DNA of 64,000 nt from Pseudotabrizicola alkalilacus (GTDB lineage Bacteria > Pseudomonadota > Alphaproteobacteria > Rhodobacterales > Rhodobacteraceae): positions 1 to 64,000 of the forward strand of contig NZ_QWEY01000011.1 in the NCBI RefSeq assembly GCF_003443995.1. Reading direction: 5' to 3'. The position numbers were made by a program, and so were the translations under genes. The notes below the pieces were generated by a model. That model ran no database searches, was not told where the DNA came from, and saw only the letters and a list, made by a program, of their open reading frames with translations. Each line of letters begins with the position of its first letter. The stretch's first letter is position 1. Shown here piece after piece: positions 27,732 to 36,887 of the stretch.

Positions 27732-29023
27732 CTGACCTGACCCCCCGCGAAATCGTTTCTGAACTGGACCGCTTTATCATCGGACAAAATGACGCCAAAC
27801 GGGCCGTGGCGGTTGCCCTGCGCAACCGCTGGCGGCGCAAGCTGTTGGGCGACGATCTGCGTGATGAGGTGTATCCCAAGAACATCCTGATGATCGGGCC
27901 GACCGGCGTGGGCAAGACCGAGATTTCGCGGCGGCTGGCCAAACTGGCGAAAGCGCCCTTCCTCAAGGTCGAGGCGACCAAGTTCACCGAGGTTGGCTAT
28001 GTCGGCCGCGATGTGGACAGCATCATCCGTGATCTGGTGGATGCCGCCATGATCGACACCCGCGAGCGCATGCGTGAAGACGTAAAGGCCCGCGCGCAGG
28101 CCGCCGCCGAAGAGCGGGTGATCGAAGCCTTGGCCGGCAAGGACGCGCGCGAACAAACCCGTGAGATGTTTCGCGGCAAGCTGCGGCGGGGCGAGTTGGA
28201 TGCGACGGTGATCGAGCTTGATATCGCCGACACCTCCAGCCCGCTGCCGATGATGGGCGCGCCTGGGATGGAAATGCAGATGCAGGGGTTGCAAGACCTG
28301 TTCAAGGCGTTTGGCAACCGGACCGTGCGCAAGAGGGTGACGGTTGCTGACAGCTATGATCTGCTGATCGGGCAAGAGGCTGACAAGCTGCTGGATGATG
28401 AGGCGGTCAAGACGGCGGCGCTGACATCGGTGCAGGAAAACGGCATCGTGTTTCTGGATGAGATCGACAAGATCTGCGCCCGCTCCGATGCCCGCGGCGC
28501 GGATGTGTCACGCGAAGGGGTGCAGCGCGACCTGCTGCCACTGATCGAAGGCACCACGGTTTCGACCAAATATGGCCCGGTCAAGACCGACCATATCCTG
28601 TTCATCGCCAGCGGCGCATTTCACATTGCCAAGCCGTCGGATCTGTTGCCCGAGCTGCAGGGCCGTCTGCCGATCCGGGTCGAGCTGAAGCCGCTGACCG
28701 AGGGCGATTTTGTGCGAATTCTCACGGAAACCGAGAACGCGTTAACCCGGCAGTATTCGGCCCTGATGGCGACGGAAGAGGTGACGGTGACCTTTACCAC
28801 CGAGGGCATTTCGGCCTTGGCCCGCATTGCCGCCGAAGTGAACCAGTCGGTCGAAAACATCGGCGCGCGGCGGCTTTACACCATTCTGGAGCGTGTTTTC
28901 GAAGAGCTGAGCTTTTCGGCGCCGGACAGATCGGGCGAAGCGGTGAGCATTGACGCCGATTTTGTCGAAGCAAATGTCGGTGCTTTGGCGCGGTCGGCCG
29001 ATCTGTCCCGTTACGTTCTGTAA
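27728..29023 (+). CDS. hslU: ATP-dependent protease ATPase subunit HslU
   Basis: 431 residues. AAA+ unfoldase: [34 protein letters not shown], Walker [14 protein letters not shown], the intermediate I-domain (residues ~110-230), Walker B FLDEIDK, and [17 protein letters not shown] at the C-terminus, ending SRYVL, the tail that docks into HslV. Length normal. The start ATG overlaps the stop of the preceding membrane-protein gene. Confidence 0.97.
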   Translation: MTDLTPREIVSELDRFIIGQNDAKRAVAVALRNRWRRKLLGDDLRDEVYPKNILMIGPTGVGKTEISRRLAKLAKAPFLKVEATKFTEVGYVGRDVDSIIRDLVDAAMIDTRERMREDVKARAQAAAEERVIEALAGKDAREQTREMFRGKLRRGELDATVIELDIADTSSPLPMMGAPGMEMQMQGLQDLFKAFGNRTVRKRVTVADSYDLLIGQEADKLLDDEAVKTAALTSVQENGIVFLDEIDKICARSDARGADVSREGVQRDLLPLIEGTTVSTKYGPVKTDHILFIASGAFHIAKPSDLLPELQGRLPIRVELKPLTEGDFVRILTETENALTRQYSALMATEEVTVTFTTEGISALARIAAEVNQSVENIGARRLYTILERVFEELSFSAPDRSGEAVSIDADFVEANVGALARSADLSRYVL

Positions 29024-29064
29024 CACGGATCGGCAAGGATTCGTCGGCGCCGGAATCATCCCGC

Positions 29065-29089
29065 TTGACGCTTGACGGTTAAGCGTCAA
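29065..29089. repeat. 9-bp perfect inverted repeat between hslU and the lipoprotein hydrolase gene
   Basis: TTGACGCTT (29065-29073) and AAGCGTCAA (29081-29089) enclose a 7-base loop. It ends 3 bases before the GGGGGAG ribosome site of the next gene. There is no U-tract in either direction, so it is more likely an operator or a leader hairpin than a plain terminator. Confidence 0.6.
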
Positions 29090-29104
29090 TTGGGGGAGCA
29101 TGGC

Positions 29105-30232
29105 TTGGCGTGGGGTGGTATCGTGCTGCGATCGGTAAAGTTTTCACTGCTGATTTGCATGCTCGCCGCATGTGCGCCGCGCGGGCAGATGGCCTATGCC
29201 CCCGATGCCGCACAAATCGGTTCGGTGCGTGAGGTTTTTGTCGCCACAACACGCGGTCTGGATGAAAATGGCAATTACTCCGGCAAGCGGGTCGAAGCTG
29301 TCAGCTTTGGCCGCTATGGCGTTTCGGTTCCGCCCGTACGCGAAGCGGGGGAAATCAAATGGCCGCCACGGTCGGGAAAGATTGACGCCGAGACACAGTT
29401 TCTGACCACTTATGCCGGACGTTACCAATCCAGCGGTGACTTCCGCAGCGGTCTGAACAAAGAGCTGCGCGCCAATGGTGGAGAGGCGGTCATCTTTGTT
29501 CATGGCTTCAACAACACCTTTTCCGAAGGGGTCTACCGCATCGCCCAGATGGCGCATGACCTCGATCTGCCTGGAACGATCGTTCATTACTCCTGGCCCT
29601 CGGCAGCGCAGCCGCTGGGATATGTCTATGACCGCGATTCCGCGCTGTTTGCCCGTGATGGGCTGGAGCGTCTGTTGAACGAAGTCGAGGATGCTGGTGC
29701 CAAGCGTGTCGTGCTGGTGGCGCATTCGATGGGCAGCACACTGGTGATGGAAGCGCTGCGCCAGATCGCTATCCGGCAGAAAAGCGACGTGCTAGACCGC
29801 ATTGGCGGCGTTATCCTGATTTCACCCGACATTGATGTGGACGTGTTCCGGGCGCAGGCGCTGGCCATACCCGAGTTGCCACAGCCGTTTATCGTGTTTT
29901 CGTCAGAGCGGGACCGGATTTTGCGGCTTTCGGCCACGCTGACAGGCCAGCGGGACCGGCTTGGCACCCTGAATGACATCACGCGCGTCGGCGATCTGCC
30001 GATCACTTTCCTCGATACGGCGGCTTTCAGCAGCGGGTCGGGTCATTTCAATCTGGGGAACTCGCCCAGCTTGCTGCGGTTGCTGGATGGTATCCTGTCG
30101 GTGGATGCCTCGCTGGATGCAGATCGTATTGCACGGACCGGCCTGTTGCCGGGTGCGGTTCTGACCGTGCAAAGCGCCACACAGATCATCCTGAGTCCGG
30201 TTGTCGCCATCGGGAACGAGCTGCAGCGCTAG
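29105..30232 (+). CDS. Alpha/beta hydrolase lipoprotein (DUF900 type)
   Basis: About 375 residues. Lipobox FSLLICMLAACAP, then VREVFVATTR, VIFVHGFNNTFSEGVYRIAQMAHD and VLVAHSMGSTLVMEALRQIA (nucleophile Ser in the A-H-S-M-G elbow), ISPDIDVDVF, and a late His (GSGHFNLGNSP): an esterase-like fold of the DUF900 family. Substrate unknown; the lipid anchor suggests the periplasmic face. Start uncertain: TTG at 29105 has a well-spaced GGGGGAG; TTG 29072 and GTG 29123 are alternatives in the same frame. Confidence 0.8.
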   Translation: MAWGGIVLRSVKFSLLICMLAACAPRGQMAYAPDAAQIGSVREVFVATTRGLDENGNYSGKRVEAVSFGRYGVSVPPVREAGEIKWPPRSGKIDAETQFLTTYAGRYQSSGDFRSGLNKELRANGGEAVIFVHGFNNTFSEGVYRIAQMAHDLDLPGTIVHYSWPSAAQPLGYVYDRDSALFARDGLERLLNEVEDAGAKRVVLVAHSMGSTLVMEALRQIAIRQKSDVLDRIGGVILISPDIDVDVFRAQALAIPELPQPFIVFSSERDRILRLSATLTGQRDRLGTLNDITRVGDLPITFLDTAAFSSGSGHFNLGNSPSLLRLLDGILSVDASLDADRIARTGLLPGAVLTVQSATQIILSPVVAIGNELQR

Positions 30233-30834
30233 CTTTGTCTGCCACGCCGGAGGTAGACATAGTATGCCCCCGCGCCACCATGCCGGACATGCGCCTCGGC
30301 CACCTGAAGCACCAGCGGGCCAAGCGGTGGCAGGCGCAGCCATTGCGGCACCTGATGACGCAACGCGCCAATGCGCAACGGGATGGGACCGTGATCGGGC
30401 TTGGCCTTGCCCTTGCCGGTGATCACCAGAACCAGACGGAACCCCTGTGCATGGGTGCCGAGAATAAAGCGGTTCAGCTCCGGGTGCGCCTCGGCCAGCG
30501 TCAGACCATGCAGGTCAATGCGCGCTTCGGGCAGCAGCTTGCCCCTTGTCATCCGACCATAGGCTTTTGCGTCCATCTGCACAGGCGCATCCGCCAAAGC
30601 CTGAGGCAGGCTGGGGGCAAGCTTGTGACCCGGATTGCCACGCGCCTTTTCACCCAGTCGAAAAACCGGCAGCGAAGGGGTAACGGGATCTTTTACAGGA
30701 AGGGTGGCCGTCAGCTTTGGCTCATCCTTGCCATGCAGGACCGCTTCGCCATTGGAATGCAGGGCGCGCGCCGTACGGGCGACTGCATGCCAAAGGTCTG
30801 CTTCATCCGGGCGAAGGGTACGACGACGCGCCAT
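30229..30834 (-). CDS. Smr/MutS2 domain protein
   Basis: 201 residues. The C-terminal half is an Smr domain with IDLHGLTLAEAHPEL and LVLVITGKGKAK, the nuclease-like motifs of the family. The N-terminal ~95 residues are basic and Pro-rich without a known domain. Stand-alone Smr proteins nick or cut nucleic acids, with a role in mRNA quality control or recombination depending on clade. It follows mltA by 3 bases in the same leftward operon and converges on the alpha/beta hydrolase gene, overlapping its stop. Confidence 0.88.
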   Translation of the reverse strand: MARRRTLRPDEADLWHAVARTARALHSNGEAVLHGKDEPKLTATLPVKDPVTPSLPVFRLGEKARGNPGHKLAPSLPQALADAPVQMDAKAYGRMTRGKLLPEARIDLHGLTLAEAHPELNRFILGTHAQGFRLVLVITGKGKAKPDHGPIPLRIGALRHQVPQWLRLPPLGPLVLQVAEAHVRHGGAGAYYVYLRRGRQS

Positions 30835-30837
30835 GGC

Positions 30838-31869
30838 TCATCCGTCTGACAAAAGCGCATAGGCGCGGTCGATGGGCAAAAGCTGGATCAACCGGCCGCC
30901 ATCCTTGATCTTTCCGGCCTCTTCACCGGCGGCAAATCCGGTGCCGTAAAAGATATCAGCCCGCTGTGCCCCCTTGATCGCGCCGCCGGTATCTTGCGCA
31001 ATCATCAGCCTGCGCAGGGGTTGGCGCCCCTCTTTCTCTACCCAGACCGGCGCGCCGAGCGGCACATGCGCCGGGTCAATGGCGACAGACCGCATGCCCG
31101 TAATCGGTCGCCCCATGGCCCCGATCGGGCCGCTTTCGGGGGGCAGATCATCAAGCTTCCGAAAGAACACAAAAGACGGGTTGGAATTCAGCAGCGCCCG
31201 ACCGGGGCCAGGATTGGACCGGACCCAGGCCTTTATATCCTGGGCAGAGACATCCGCCATTGACGCGCCCCGGCGGATCAGTTCTTGCCCGATAGAACGA
31301 TAGGGATGACCGTTCTTGCCGCCATAGGCCACACGCAGCACCCTGCCATCCGGCAGACGGATGCGGCCAGAGCCCTGAACCTGCAGGAAATACACCTCGA
31401 CCGGATCATCCAGCCAGACCAGTTCCAGCCCACGGCCACGCAATGCGCCGGACTCGATGGCCTCACGCGAGTGATACATCTGTCCTTCGGTCAGTTCCGG
31501 CGGCTTGCGATACAACGGATAGGCGAACCGGGGGGTACGGAGCAGCGATCCGTTCAGCTCGGGTTCATAATAGCCGGTGAACAGGGCAGGCGGGGTGCCG
31601 ACAATGACCGGACGAAACAGCAGCTCGAAAAACTGCCGCGCACTGGAGCCGGTGTCACCCGCATCCGCCGAAAGCTTGCACAACGGTGACCAGAGCGGAT
31701 CGCGGAGCAGGGCACAGGTATTGCGGAACACCGCCAATGCCGCGCGGTGATCTTCCTGCGCCCAGCCGTCAAGATCCTGAAACTCCAGCACCTGCGCCGG
31801 GGCAGCGGGCGCGGCCATCAGGGCCGCGCCGAAAAACAGGGCGTGAACTGCATGGCTGACCCACCCCAC
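30838..31869 (-). CDS. mltA: Membrane-bound lytic murein transglycosylase A
   Basis: 343 residues. Signal peptide (ALFFGAALMAAPAAPAQ) without a clear lipobox Cys. MltA double-psi barrel: ALFTGYYEPELNGS, FLQVQGSGRIRLPDG, VAYGGKNGHPYRSIG and the 3D-domain catalytic Asp region LMIAQDTGGAIKGAQRADIFYG. It cleaves peptidoglycan glycan strands to 1,6-anhydro products. Between the Tim44-like gene and smr, same strand. The amgK/murU pair at 17.6 kb could recycle its products. Confidence 0.92.
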   Translation of the reverse strand: MGWVSHAVHALFFGAALMAAPAAPAQVLEFQDLDGWAQEDHRAALAVFRNTCALLRDPLWSPLCKLSADAGDTGSSARQFFELLFRPVIVGTPPALFTGYYEPELNGSLLRTPRFAYPLYRKPPELTEGQMYHSREAIESGALRGRGLELVWLDDPVEVYFLQVQGSGRIRLPDGRVLRVAYGGKNGHPYRSIGQELIRRGASMADVSAQDIKAWVRSNPGPGRALLNSNPSFVFFRKLDDLPPESGPIGAMGRPITGMRSVAIDPAHVPLGAPVWVEKEGRQPLRRLMIAQDTGGAIKGAQRADIFYGTGFAAGEEAGKIKDGGRLIQLLPIDRAYALLSDG

Positions 31870-31877
31870 CGGAAATC

Positions 31878-32537
31878 TTAATCGCCCGTGGCAACAAGTT
31901 GCCAGTTCGGATCAGACGAACCCATGACACGCCCATAGGTCCAGATGTCACGCTGACGCTTGATTTCCTTGGGGCTTCCCTCGACCACTTCGCCAGCTTT
32001 GTTGCGGATCACCGACGTCAGCTCGCCCACATAGCGCACCGAGATTTCCGCCCGTTTGGTATCGCGGTTAAATGTCGCATTATGCAGCGCCAGTTCGCGC
32101 AGGCCGACAAAAGTGGCCTCGATGGTCAGACCCTCAGCCTCACGCGCGTTGATCGCTTGTGCAAAAGCGGCCTCGATCTCATCGTCAAGGAACGGGCGGA
32201 TCTGATCCAGCTCGCCCCGCTCAAACGACATCAGGATCATTTCGTAAGCACCACGCGCACCTTGCAAAAAGGTGTTCACCGAAAACCCCGGTTCTGCCAG
32301 CTTCATCGCCGCCAGTGCCTTGGCGGCATCGGAGCCGTCGGCAACATGATCGGTGATATCGCGGTCCGGTCCGCCGTCAATCACCTCGAAATCACGCTTG
32401 ACCCGTGGCCGCACGTCTTCCAGCGGCACCGGTGGCTTTTCGAAACCATCGCGTGTGCCCAGGACCGAACGCAGCTTCAGGATCAGGAAAATCGCGATCC
32501 CGGCGAGAACGAGAAGCTGGATCAGGGAAGAGTTCAT
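31878..32537 (-). CDS. Tim44/TimA family adaptor protein
   Basis: 219 residues. One N-terminal membrane anchor (SLIQLLVLAGIAIFLILKL), a charged linker (KPPVPLEDVRPRVKRDFEV), and a C-terminal Tim44-like domain starting near FLQGARGAYEMILMSFERGELDQI. Alphaproteobacterial TimA proteins are relatives of mitochondrial Tim44 with a putative protein-transport or assembly role. Divergent from fxsA-secB, which also fits a protein-handling neighbourhood. Confidence 0.87.
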   Translation of the reverse strand: MNSSLIQLLVLAGIAIFLILKLRSVLGTRDGFEKPPVPLEDVRPRVKRDFEVIDGGPDRDITDHVADGSDAAKALAAMKLAEPGFSVNTFLQGARGAYEMILMSFERGELDQIRPFLDDEIEAAFAQAINAREAEGLTIEATFVGLRELALHNATFNRDTKRAEISVRYVGELTSVIRNKAGEVVEGSPKEIKRQRDIWTYGRVMGSSDPNWQLVATGD

Positions 32538-32676
32538 TCAAAACCTCGATCAGACGCCGTGAAAGGGCCGGCATGTATTGGGGGTTGGTAAGTTGCACTA
32601 TCGGCTCTTATGTAGGGCTGGCAGGGGGCGGTGTCTACCATCCGTCCGCCCGCATTTACCGATGAAGGAGGCCAAG

Positions 32677-33147
32677 ATGTGGCTTTTCGCCCTGTTCCTG
32701 ATCGTTCCGCTGATTGAAATCGCGCTTTTCATCACCGTGGGCGGCTGGCTGACGCTTTGGCCCACGCTTGCGCTGGTGCTGCTGACCGGGATTGTCGGCA
32801 CTGCCCTGATGCGATGGCAAGGGCTGAAAGTGCTGGCTGAATTGCGTGGTGACATGGGGCAGCTGAAAAACCCGCTGTCACCACTGGCCCATGGGGCACT
32901 GATCGTTCTGGCCGGGTTGCTGCTGCTGACGCCTGGGTTTTTCACCGATGCCATCGGCTTTCTGCTGATGGTGCCCAAACTGCGTGAGGGGGTGATCGCC
33001 TTTGTCGGGTCGCGGGTCCAGATCCAGACCTTTGGCGGGCCGCCGCCGCAATCACGTCGCGAGGGGCCGACTGTCATTGATGGTGAGTTCTTTGAGGTCG
33101 ATGAAAACCCACCGCCAAAGGGCCCTTCGGGGTGGACCCGGCATTGA
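32677..33147 (+). CDS. fxsA: FxsA family membrane protein
   Basis: 156 residues. Opening MWLFALFLIVPLIEIALFI and GGWLTLWPTLALVLLTGIVG, then LLLTPGFFTDAIGFLLMVP: three to four membrane segments in FxsA arrangement, with a soluble C-tail containing VIDGEFFEVDE. Overexpressed E. coli FxsA suppresses F exclusion of phage T7; native function unclear. ATG at 32677 has AAGGAG just upstream, which decides against the longer frame. Confidence 0.9.
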   Translation: MWLFALFLIVPLIEIALFITVGGWLTLWPTLALVLLTGIVGTALMRWQGLKVLAELRGDMGQLKNPLSPLAHGALIVLAGLLLLTPGFFTDAIGFLLMVPKLREGVIAFVGSRVQIQTFGGPPPQSRREGPTVIDGEFFEVDENPPPKGPSGWTRH

Positions 33148-33207
33148 GAACGCTTCTGTGACCTGATAGGAACGCACCCGAACCGTTTCTCAGGGAGACA
33201 AGAGAGT

Positions 33208-33711
33208 ATGGCCGAGGAAAATGGCGCAGACGCGCAGCCACAGGCCCAGCCGCAGGTCAAGATGCAGGTGCTGGCGCAATTCATCCGTGACATGTCCTTT
33301 GAAAATGCCGTCGCGCAAAAGGGACTGAACGGCGGCGAGGTTCAGCCGGACATTCAGGTTGCCGTCAGCCTTGACGCGCGCAAGCGTCCGCAAGACCACC
33401 AGTTTGAGGTGATCCAGAAGTTCCGGGTAACCTCGAAAAACCGTGCCAATAACGAAACGCTGTTCCTGCTGGAGATTGATTACGGCGGGGTATTTCATAT
33501 CGAAGGCGTGCCGGACGAGCAGATGCACCCGTTCCTGCTGATCGAATGCCCGCGCCTGCTGTTTCCGTTCATTCGCCGCATCATCAGCGATGTGACCCGC
33601 GATGGCGGCTTCCCGGCGCTGAACATCGACACCGTGGATTATCTGGCGCTTTACCGTCAGGAACTGGCGCGCCGGGCTCAGACCCAGGCACCGCAGACGC
33701 AACCGAACTGA
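33208..33711 (+). CDS. secB: Protein-export chaperone SecB
   Basis: 167 residues. VLAQFIRDMSFENA, PDIQVAVSLDAR, LLEIDYGGVFHIEGVP and CPRLLFPFIRRIISDVTRDGGFPALNIDTVDYLALY are the conserved SecB core. It keeps preproteins unfolded and passes them to SecA. Gln/Pro-rich ends are normal for alphaproteobacteria. Part of the conserved block secB-dnaQ-coaE-aroE-maf beside the origin, followed by a terminator. Confidence 0.96.
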   Translation: MAEENGADAQPQAQPQVKMQVLAQFIRDMSFENAVAQKGLNGGEVQPDIQVAVSLDARKRPQDHQFEVIQKFRVTSKNRANNETLFLLEIDYGGVFHIEGVPDEQMHPFLLIECPRLLFPFIRRIISDVTRDGGFPALNIDTVDYLALYRQELARRAQTQAPQTQPN

Positions 33712-33730
33712 GCCGGCATTCCGGTGGTTC

Positions 33731-33759
33731 TGGCCGGTCCCCCCTGGGGCCGGCCTTTT
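33731..33759. terminator. Terminator between secB and dnaQ
   Basis: GGCCGG (33732-33737) pairs with CCGGCC (33750-33755), extended by an inner CCCC/GGGG pairing, and is followed by TTTT. It serves secB, and possibly the convergent dnaQ. Confidence 0.75.
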
Positions 33760-33763
33760 GCGT

Positions 33764-34465
33764 TCAACCGCGTTTGAGCCAGATCGCTCCACCGCCCAGT
33801 TTCGCCACAAAGGCGGCATGGGCCGCGATCTCTTCTTCTGTCACACGCGACGGCAGGGGCACGACACGCGGGCGGGGCCGCCAGTCTGTGCTGGTGTCGG
33901 TGGTCTGGGATTTCTTGTTTTGCGCTGAATCCGCTGCCAGCATGAAATCCGGCTGCCTACCGCCGATCAGCTCCAGATAGACCTCGGCCAGAATTTCGGA
34001 GTCGAGCAACGCGCCGTGCTTTTCGCGCGCCGAATTATCCACGCCAAAGCGGCGGCATAACGCATCAAGCGACGCAGGAGAGCCGGGGAACTTTTGCCGG
34101 GCGATCATCAGGGTATCTGTGGCCTGAGTATTGGGCAGGGGGCGAAAGCCGGCGCGCTGAAGCTCGAAATTCAGGAACTTCATATCAAAGGCAGCGTTGT
34201 GGATGACAAGCTGCGCATCAGCGACAAAATCGAGAAAGGCCTGGCCGATGGCCTTGAACAGCGGTTTGTCTTTCAGAAAGTCATCGCCAAGCCCATGCAC
34301 TTCGAACGCCTCTTTCGGCATGAGCCGTTCCGGGTTGATATACTGGTGGTAGGTCTTGCCGGTGGGAAGGTGGTTGAACAGTTCTACCGCGCCGATTTCG
34401 ACGATCCGGTGGCCTTCTGACGGCTCGAAGCCAGTGGTTTCAGTGTCGAGAACGATTTCACGCAT
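33764..34465 (-). CDS. dnaQ: DNA polymerase III epsilon subunit (3'-5' exonuclease)
   Basis: 233 residues. DEDD exonuclease motifs: LDTETTGFEPSEGHRIVEIGAVE (Exo I), IHNAAFDMKFLNFEL (Exo II) and HGALLDSEILAEVYLELIGG (Exo III). It is the proofreading subunit of the replicase. The stop is downstream of a variable C-tail; its start overlaps the coaE 3' end by 8 bases. Confidence 0.95.
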   Translation of the reverse strand: MREIVLDTETTGFEPSEGHRIVEIGAVELFNHLPTGKTYHQYINPERLMPKEAFEVHGLGDDFLKDKPLFKAIGQAFLDFVADAQLVIHNAAFDMKFLNFELQRAGFRPLPNTQATDTLMIARQKFPGSPASLDALCRRFGVDNSAREKHGALLDSEILAEVYLELIGGRQPDFMLAADSAQNKKSQTTDTSTDWRPRPRVVPLPSRVTEEEIAAHAAFVAKLGGGAIWLKRG

Positions 34466-35048
34466 GTGCGCTCCGCAAATATGCGATCAGCGCCTGAACA
34501 TAGGCGCGGGTCTGGTCGATGGACAGGGTTTCGACGATATGGGTGGCACGGGCGCGTTTTTCCGCATCCGGCATCTGGCGCGACAGCATCAGGGCAAACT
34601 GCGCCTCGGTCATGCCGGGGCGGGACAAGACCCGCTGACGTTGAAGCGCGGCAGGGGCAGTGACCAGAAGGGTGGCATCCATCCGGGCTTCAGTGCCCTT
34701 TTCGAACAGCAGGGGTATATCGAACACCACAATCCCATCGCTGACCTGTGCCGCAAAGGCATCGCGGTCTGCCGCGACCAGAGGGTGCACCACAGCTTCG
34801 AGCCGGGGCAGGGCGGTGGGGGCGGTGGCGATCCAGTCGCGCAGTGCGGTGCGGTCAATGCCAGCATCGCGCAAGGCGCTGGGGCAAAGAGTGGCCACGG
34901 GAGCCACCCCCATGCCGCCCGGCGCATACAGGCGATGAACGGCGGCATCGGCATCCCAGACCGGGATGCCTTCGGCCGCAAACAAAGCGGCGGTCGTGGA
35001 TTTGCCCATGCCGATCGAGCCGGTCAGACCCAGACGAAACCTGCTCAT
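34458..35048 (-). CDS. coaE: Dephospho-CoA kinase
   Basis: 196 residues. P-loop RLGLTGSIGMGKSTTAALFAAEGIPVWDADAAVHRLYAPG, then VVFDIPLLFEKG and QRQRVLSRPGMTEAQF. Last step of CoA synthesis. Overlaps aroE by 4 bases and dnaQ by 8, so the maf-aroE-coaE-dnaQ genes form one coupled leftward operon. Confidence 0.95.
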   Translation of the reverse strand: MSRFRLGLTGSIGMGKSTTAALFAAEGIPVWDADAAVHRLYAPGGMGVAPVATLCPSALRDAGIDRTALRDWIATAPTALPRLEAVVHPLVAADRDAFAAQVSDGIVVFDIPLLFEKGTEARMDATLLVTAPAALQRQRVLSRPGMTEAQFALMLSRQMPDAEKRARATHIVETLSIDQTRAYVQALIAYLRSAHA

Positions 35049-35884
35049 GCCGACAGAACGGCGCGGCGGGTTTCCTCATCCACTTCGGGCCGCTGGCCGA
35101 ACCAGCGCTCAAAACCGGGGGCTGCCTGATGCAACAGCATACCCAAACCGTCGACCACAGTGCAGCCCTTTTCCTGAGCTTCGATCAGAAACTGGGTCAT
35201 CAAGGGGGTATAGACCAGATCGGTGACCACGGCATCTGACCGCAACCCGTCAAGCGGAACCCGGAAATCGGATTTTCCGGTCATGCCAAGTGAGGTGGTG
35301 TTGATTACAGTTGTGGCCCCATCCAGCATATTGGCCGCCTGAATCCATTCGCTGACCACCAGCTTGGCCCCGAAATCCGAGCGCAAGGCATCGGCGCGGG
35401 GCCGGGTGCGGTTGGCAATGCGGATTTCCGGCACGCCCACCTCGATCAGAGCGGCGACCACGGCACGGGCGGCACCACCGGCCCCAAACACCACGGCTGG
35501 CCCGGAGGCCGCGTTCCAGTGGGGTGCATTCTGACGCAGATTGGCGATGAAGCCGGAACCATCGGTGTTGTCAGCCTGAATCCGCCCATCCTTGCGGAAA
35601 ATCAGGGTATTGGCCGCCCCGATCAGCGCTGCGCGATCGGTGATGACATCGGCGATGCGCAGAATCGCCTCTTTATGCGGGATGGTGATGTTTACGCCGA
35701 CAAAGCCCATGCGAGGCAGGGCCTCCAGCATCTGGGGCAGATCGGACGGCGCAATATCCAGCGGAACATAATGCCCCCGGATGCCATAGCGCTTCAGCCA
35801 ATAGCCATGCAGCGCAGGCGAACGGCTGTGCGCGATGGGGTGTCCGATAACGCCGGCGAGGGGGATGCGCGGATGATCTGTCAT
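35045..35884 (-). CDS. aroE: Shikimate dehydrogenase
   Basis: 279 residues. [35 protein letters not shown] with the catalytic Lys, [24 protein letters not shown] and [17 protein letters not shown]. Reduces 3-dehydroshikimate in aromatic amino acid synthesis. ATG at 35884 overlaps the maf stop; the longer frame upstream is antisense-free but runs through maf in another frame. Confidence 0.96.
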   Translation of the reverse strand: MTDHPRIPLAGVIGHPIAHSRSPALHGYWLKRYGIRGHYVPLDIAPSDLPQMLEALPRMGFVGVNITIPHKEAILRIADVITDRAALIGAANTLIFRKDGRIQADNTDGSGFIANLRQNAPHWNAASGPAVVFGAGGAARAVVAALIEVGVPEIRIANRTRPRADALRSDFGAKLVVSEWIQAANMLDGATTVINTTSLGMTGKSDFRVPLDGLRSDAVVTDLVYTPLMTQFLIEAQEKGCTVVDGLGMLLHQAAPGFERWFGQRPEVDEETRRAVLSA

Positions 35885-36474
35885 GTCGGAATGTGACCTC
35901 TGTCCCCCAGATAGCCCAAAACCGGCAAAAGCGGAAGGCCGAGCACGGTGAAGTAGTCGCCTTCGACTGCGGAAAACAGCCGGGAGCCCTCTTCTTCCAG
36001 CTTGTAGGCCCCGACACTGTGGCGGATGCTGTCCCAATTGCGCGACACATAGTCATCGAGATAGGCATCCGAGATCGGTCGCATCACAAGGCGCGCTTCT
36101 GCCACAAAGCGCCAGACGGGCTTTGCGTCCTGATAGATTACTGCAGCCGACCAGAGTTTATGCGACGTGCCCCGCAGCAGCCGCAGCTGAGCGCAGGCAA
36201 CATCTGGGGTTTCGGGCTTTGCCAGCACCTTACCCTGAAAATCGAGGATCTGATCACAGCCGAGCACCATGCTTTCGGGGTGCCGCTCGGCGATTTTGCG
36301 GGCCTTCATCTCGGCCAAGGTATCGGCCATATCGCGGGGCCGGGCATTTTCTGCCTGCAACGCCCGGCGGATCATATCCTCATCTATCCGCGCTGGCTGA
36401 GCCGTAAAGGGCACGCCAGCGGCGGACAGCATCTGCTGACGGATCTGTGAGGTGGATGCCAGAATGAGGGTCAT
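35881..36474 (-). CDS. maf: Maf-like nucleoside triphosphate pyrophosphatase
   Basis: 197 residues. [40 protein letters not shown], and [31 protein letters not shown] are Maf family motifs. Maf proteins hydrolyse non-canonical or modified NTPs. The start is ATG at 36474. It is the first gene to the left of the presumed origin; the DUF299-type gene that often lies between the origin and maf in alphaproteobacteria is not here. Confidence 0.92.
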   Translation of the reverse strand: MTLILASTSQIRQQMLSAAGVPFTAQPARIDEDMIRRALQAENARPRDMADTLAEMKARKIAERHPESMVLGCDQILDFQGKVLAKPETPDVACAQLRLLRGTSHKLWSAAVIYQDAKPVWRFVAEARLVMRPISDAYLDDYVSRNWDSIRHSVGAYKLEEEGSRLFSAVEGDYFTVLGLPLLPVLGYLGDRGHIPT

Positions 36475-36491
36475 TTTGCCGGGGACAGCTC

Positions 36492-36500
36492 TGTGGATAT
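36492..36500 (-). promoter_or_regulatory. DnaA box-like site, one mismatch
   Basis: TGTGGATAT, the complement of ATATCCACA, differs from the E. coli-type consensus TTATCCACA at one position. It lies close to the maf start, at the left edge of the origin stretch. Confidence 0.5.
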
Positions 36501-36727
36501 GCTTGCTTTGTTCACGCGGTGCCAATTGTGTGCAGGAGGTCAGACCCGGCAAAGGGTGGCCAGCAGTGCGCTTTTGTCAAGATGACCACGGGAGATATCC
36601 CGCTGTGCATGAGGGGGATCAGGCGCTGAGGAAAGATGAAGATTTTGTGTAACCAAGAAAATGGGTGAACAAAAACCTGAATGGTCTTATATCTGTAAAT
36701 TATTGAAAATAATACATTTTTGTGTTC

Positions 36728-36822
36728 TTTTCCACAGGATGTCCCAGTTTTCCCCCGTGTTATCCAAAGGCCGTTTCATGTGGATAGATTCCGGGAAAAG
36801 CCCGTGCATTCTGTTGTCCACA
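36728..36822. promoter_or_regulatory. DnaA box cluster
   Basis: Four sites in 95 bases: TTTTCCACA at 36728-36736 (exact match to TTWTNCACA), TTATCCAAA at 36760-36768, TGTGGATAG at 36779-36787 (minus orientation) and TTGTCCACA at 36814-36822, the last three with one mismatch each. They lie just right of the AT-rich tract. Confidence 0.75.
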
Positions 36823-36887
36823 GGCCCTACAACTACATTCCTTTCTTATAATTCTTTATTTAAAGAAGAGGGCAGCAGGAGAACGAG

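Larger units (their letters stand above)
36475..36887. other. Probable chromosomal replication origin (oriC)
   Basis: A 413-base gene-free stretch between the leftward maf operon and rightward hemJ. Its middle (about 36640-36730) is strikingly AT-rich for this genome and includes ATTATTGAAAATAAT, a good unwinding element. It carries one DnaA box matching TTWTNCACA exactly and four boxes with one mismatch. Genes on both sides diverge from it, and its flanks (maf-aroE-coaE-dnaQ-secB; rho-mnmE-mnmG-rsmG-parAB) are the classic alphaproteobacterial origin neighbours. One GANTC methylation site is at 36787-36791. A 77-codon open frame inside it is not credible. Confidence 0.82.
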
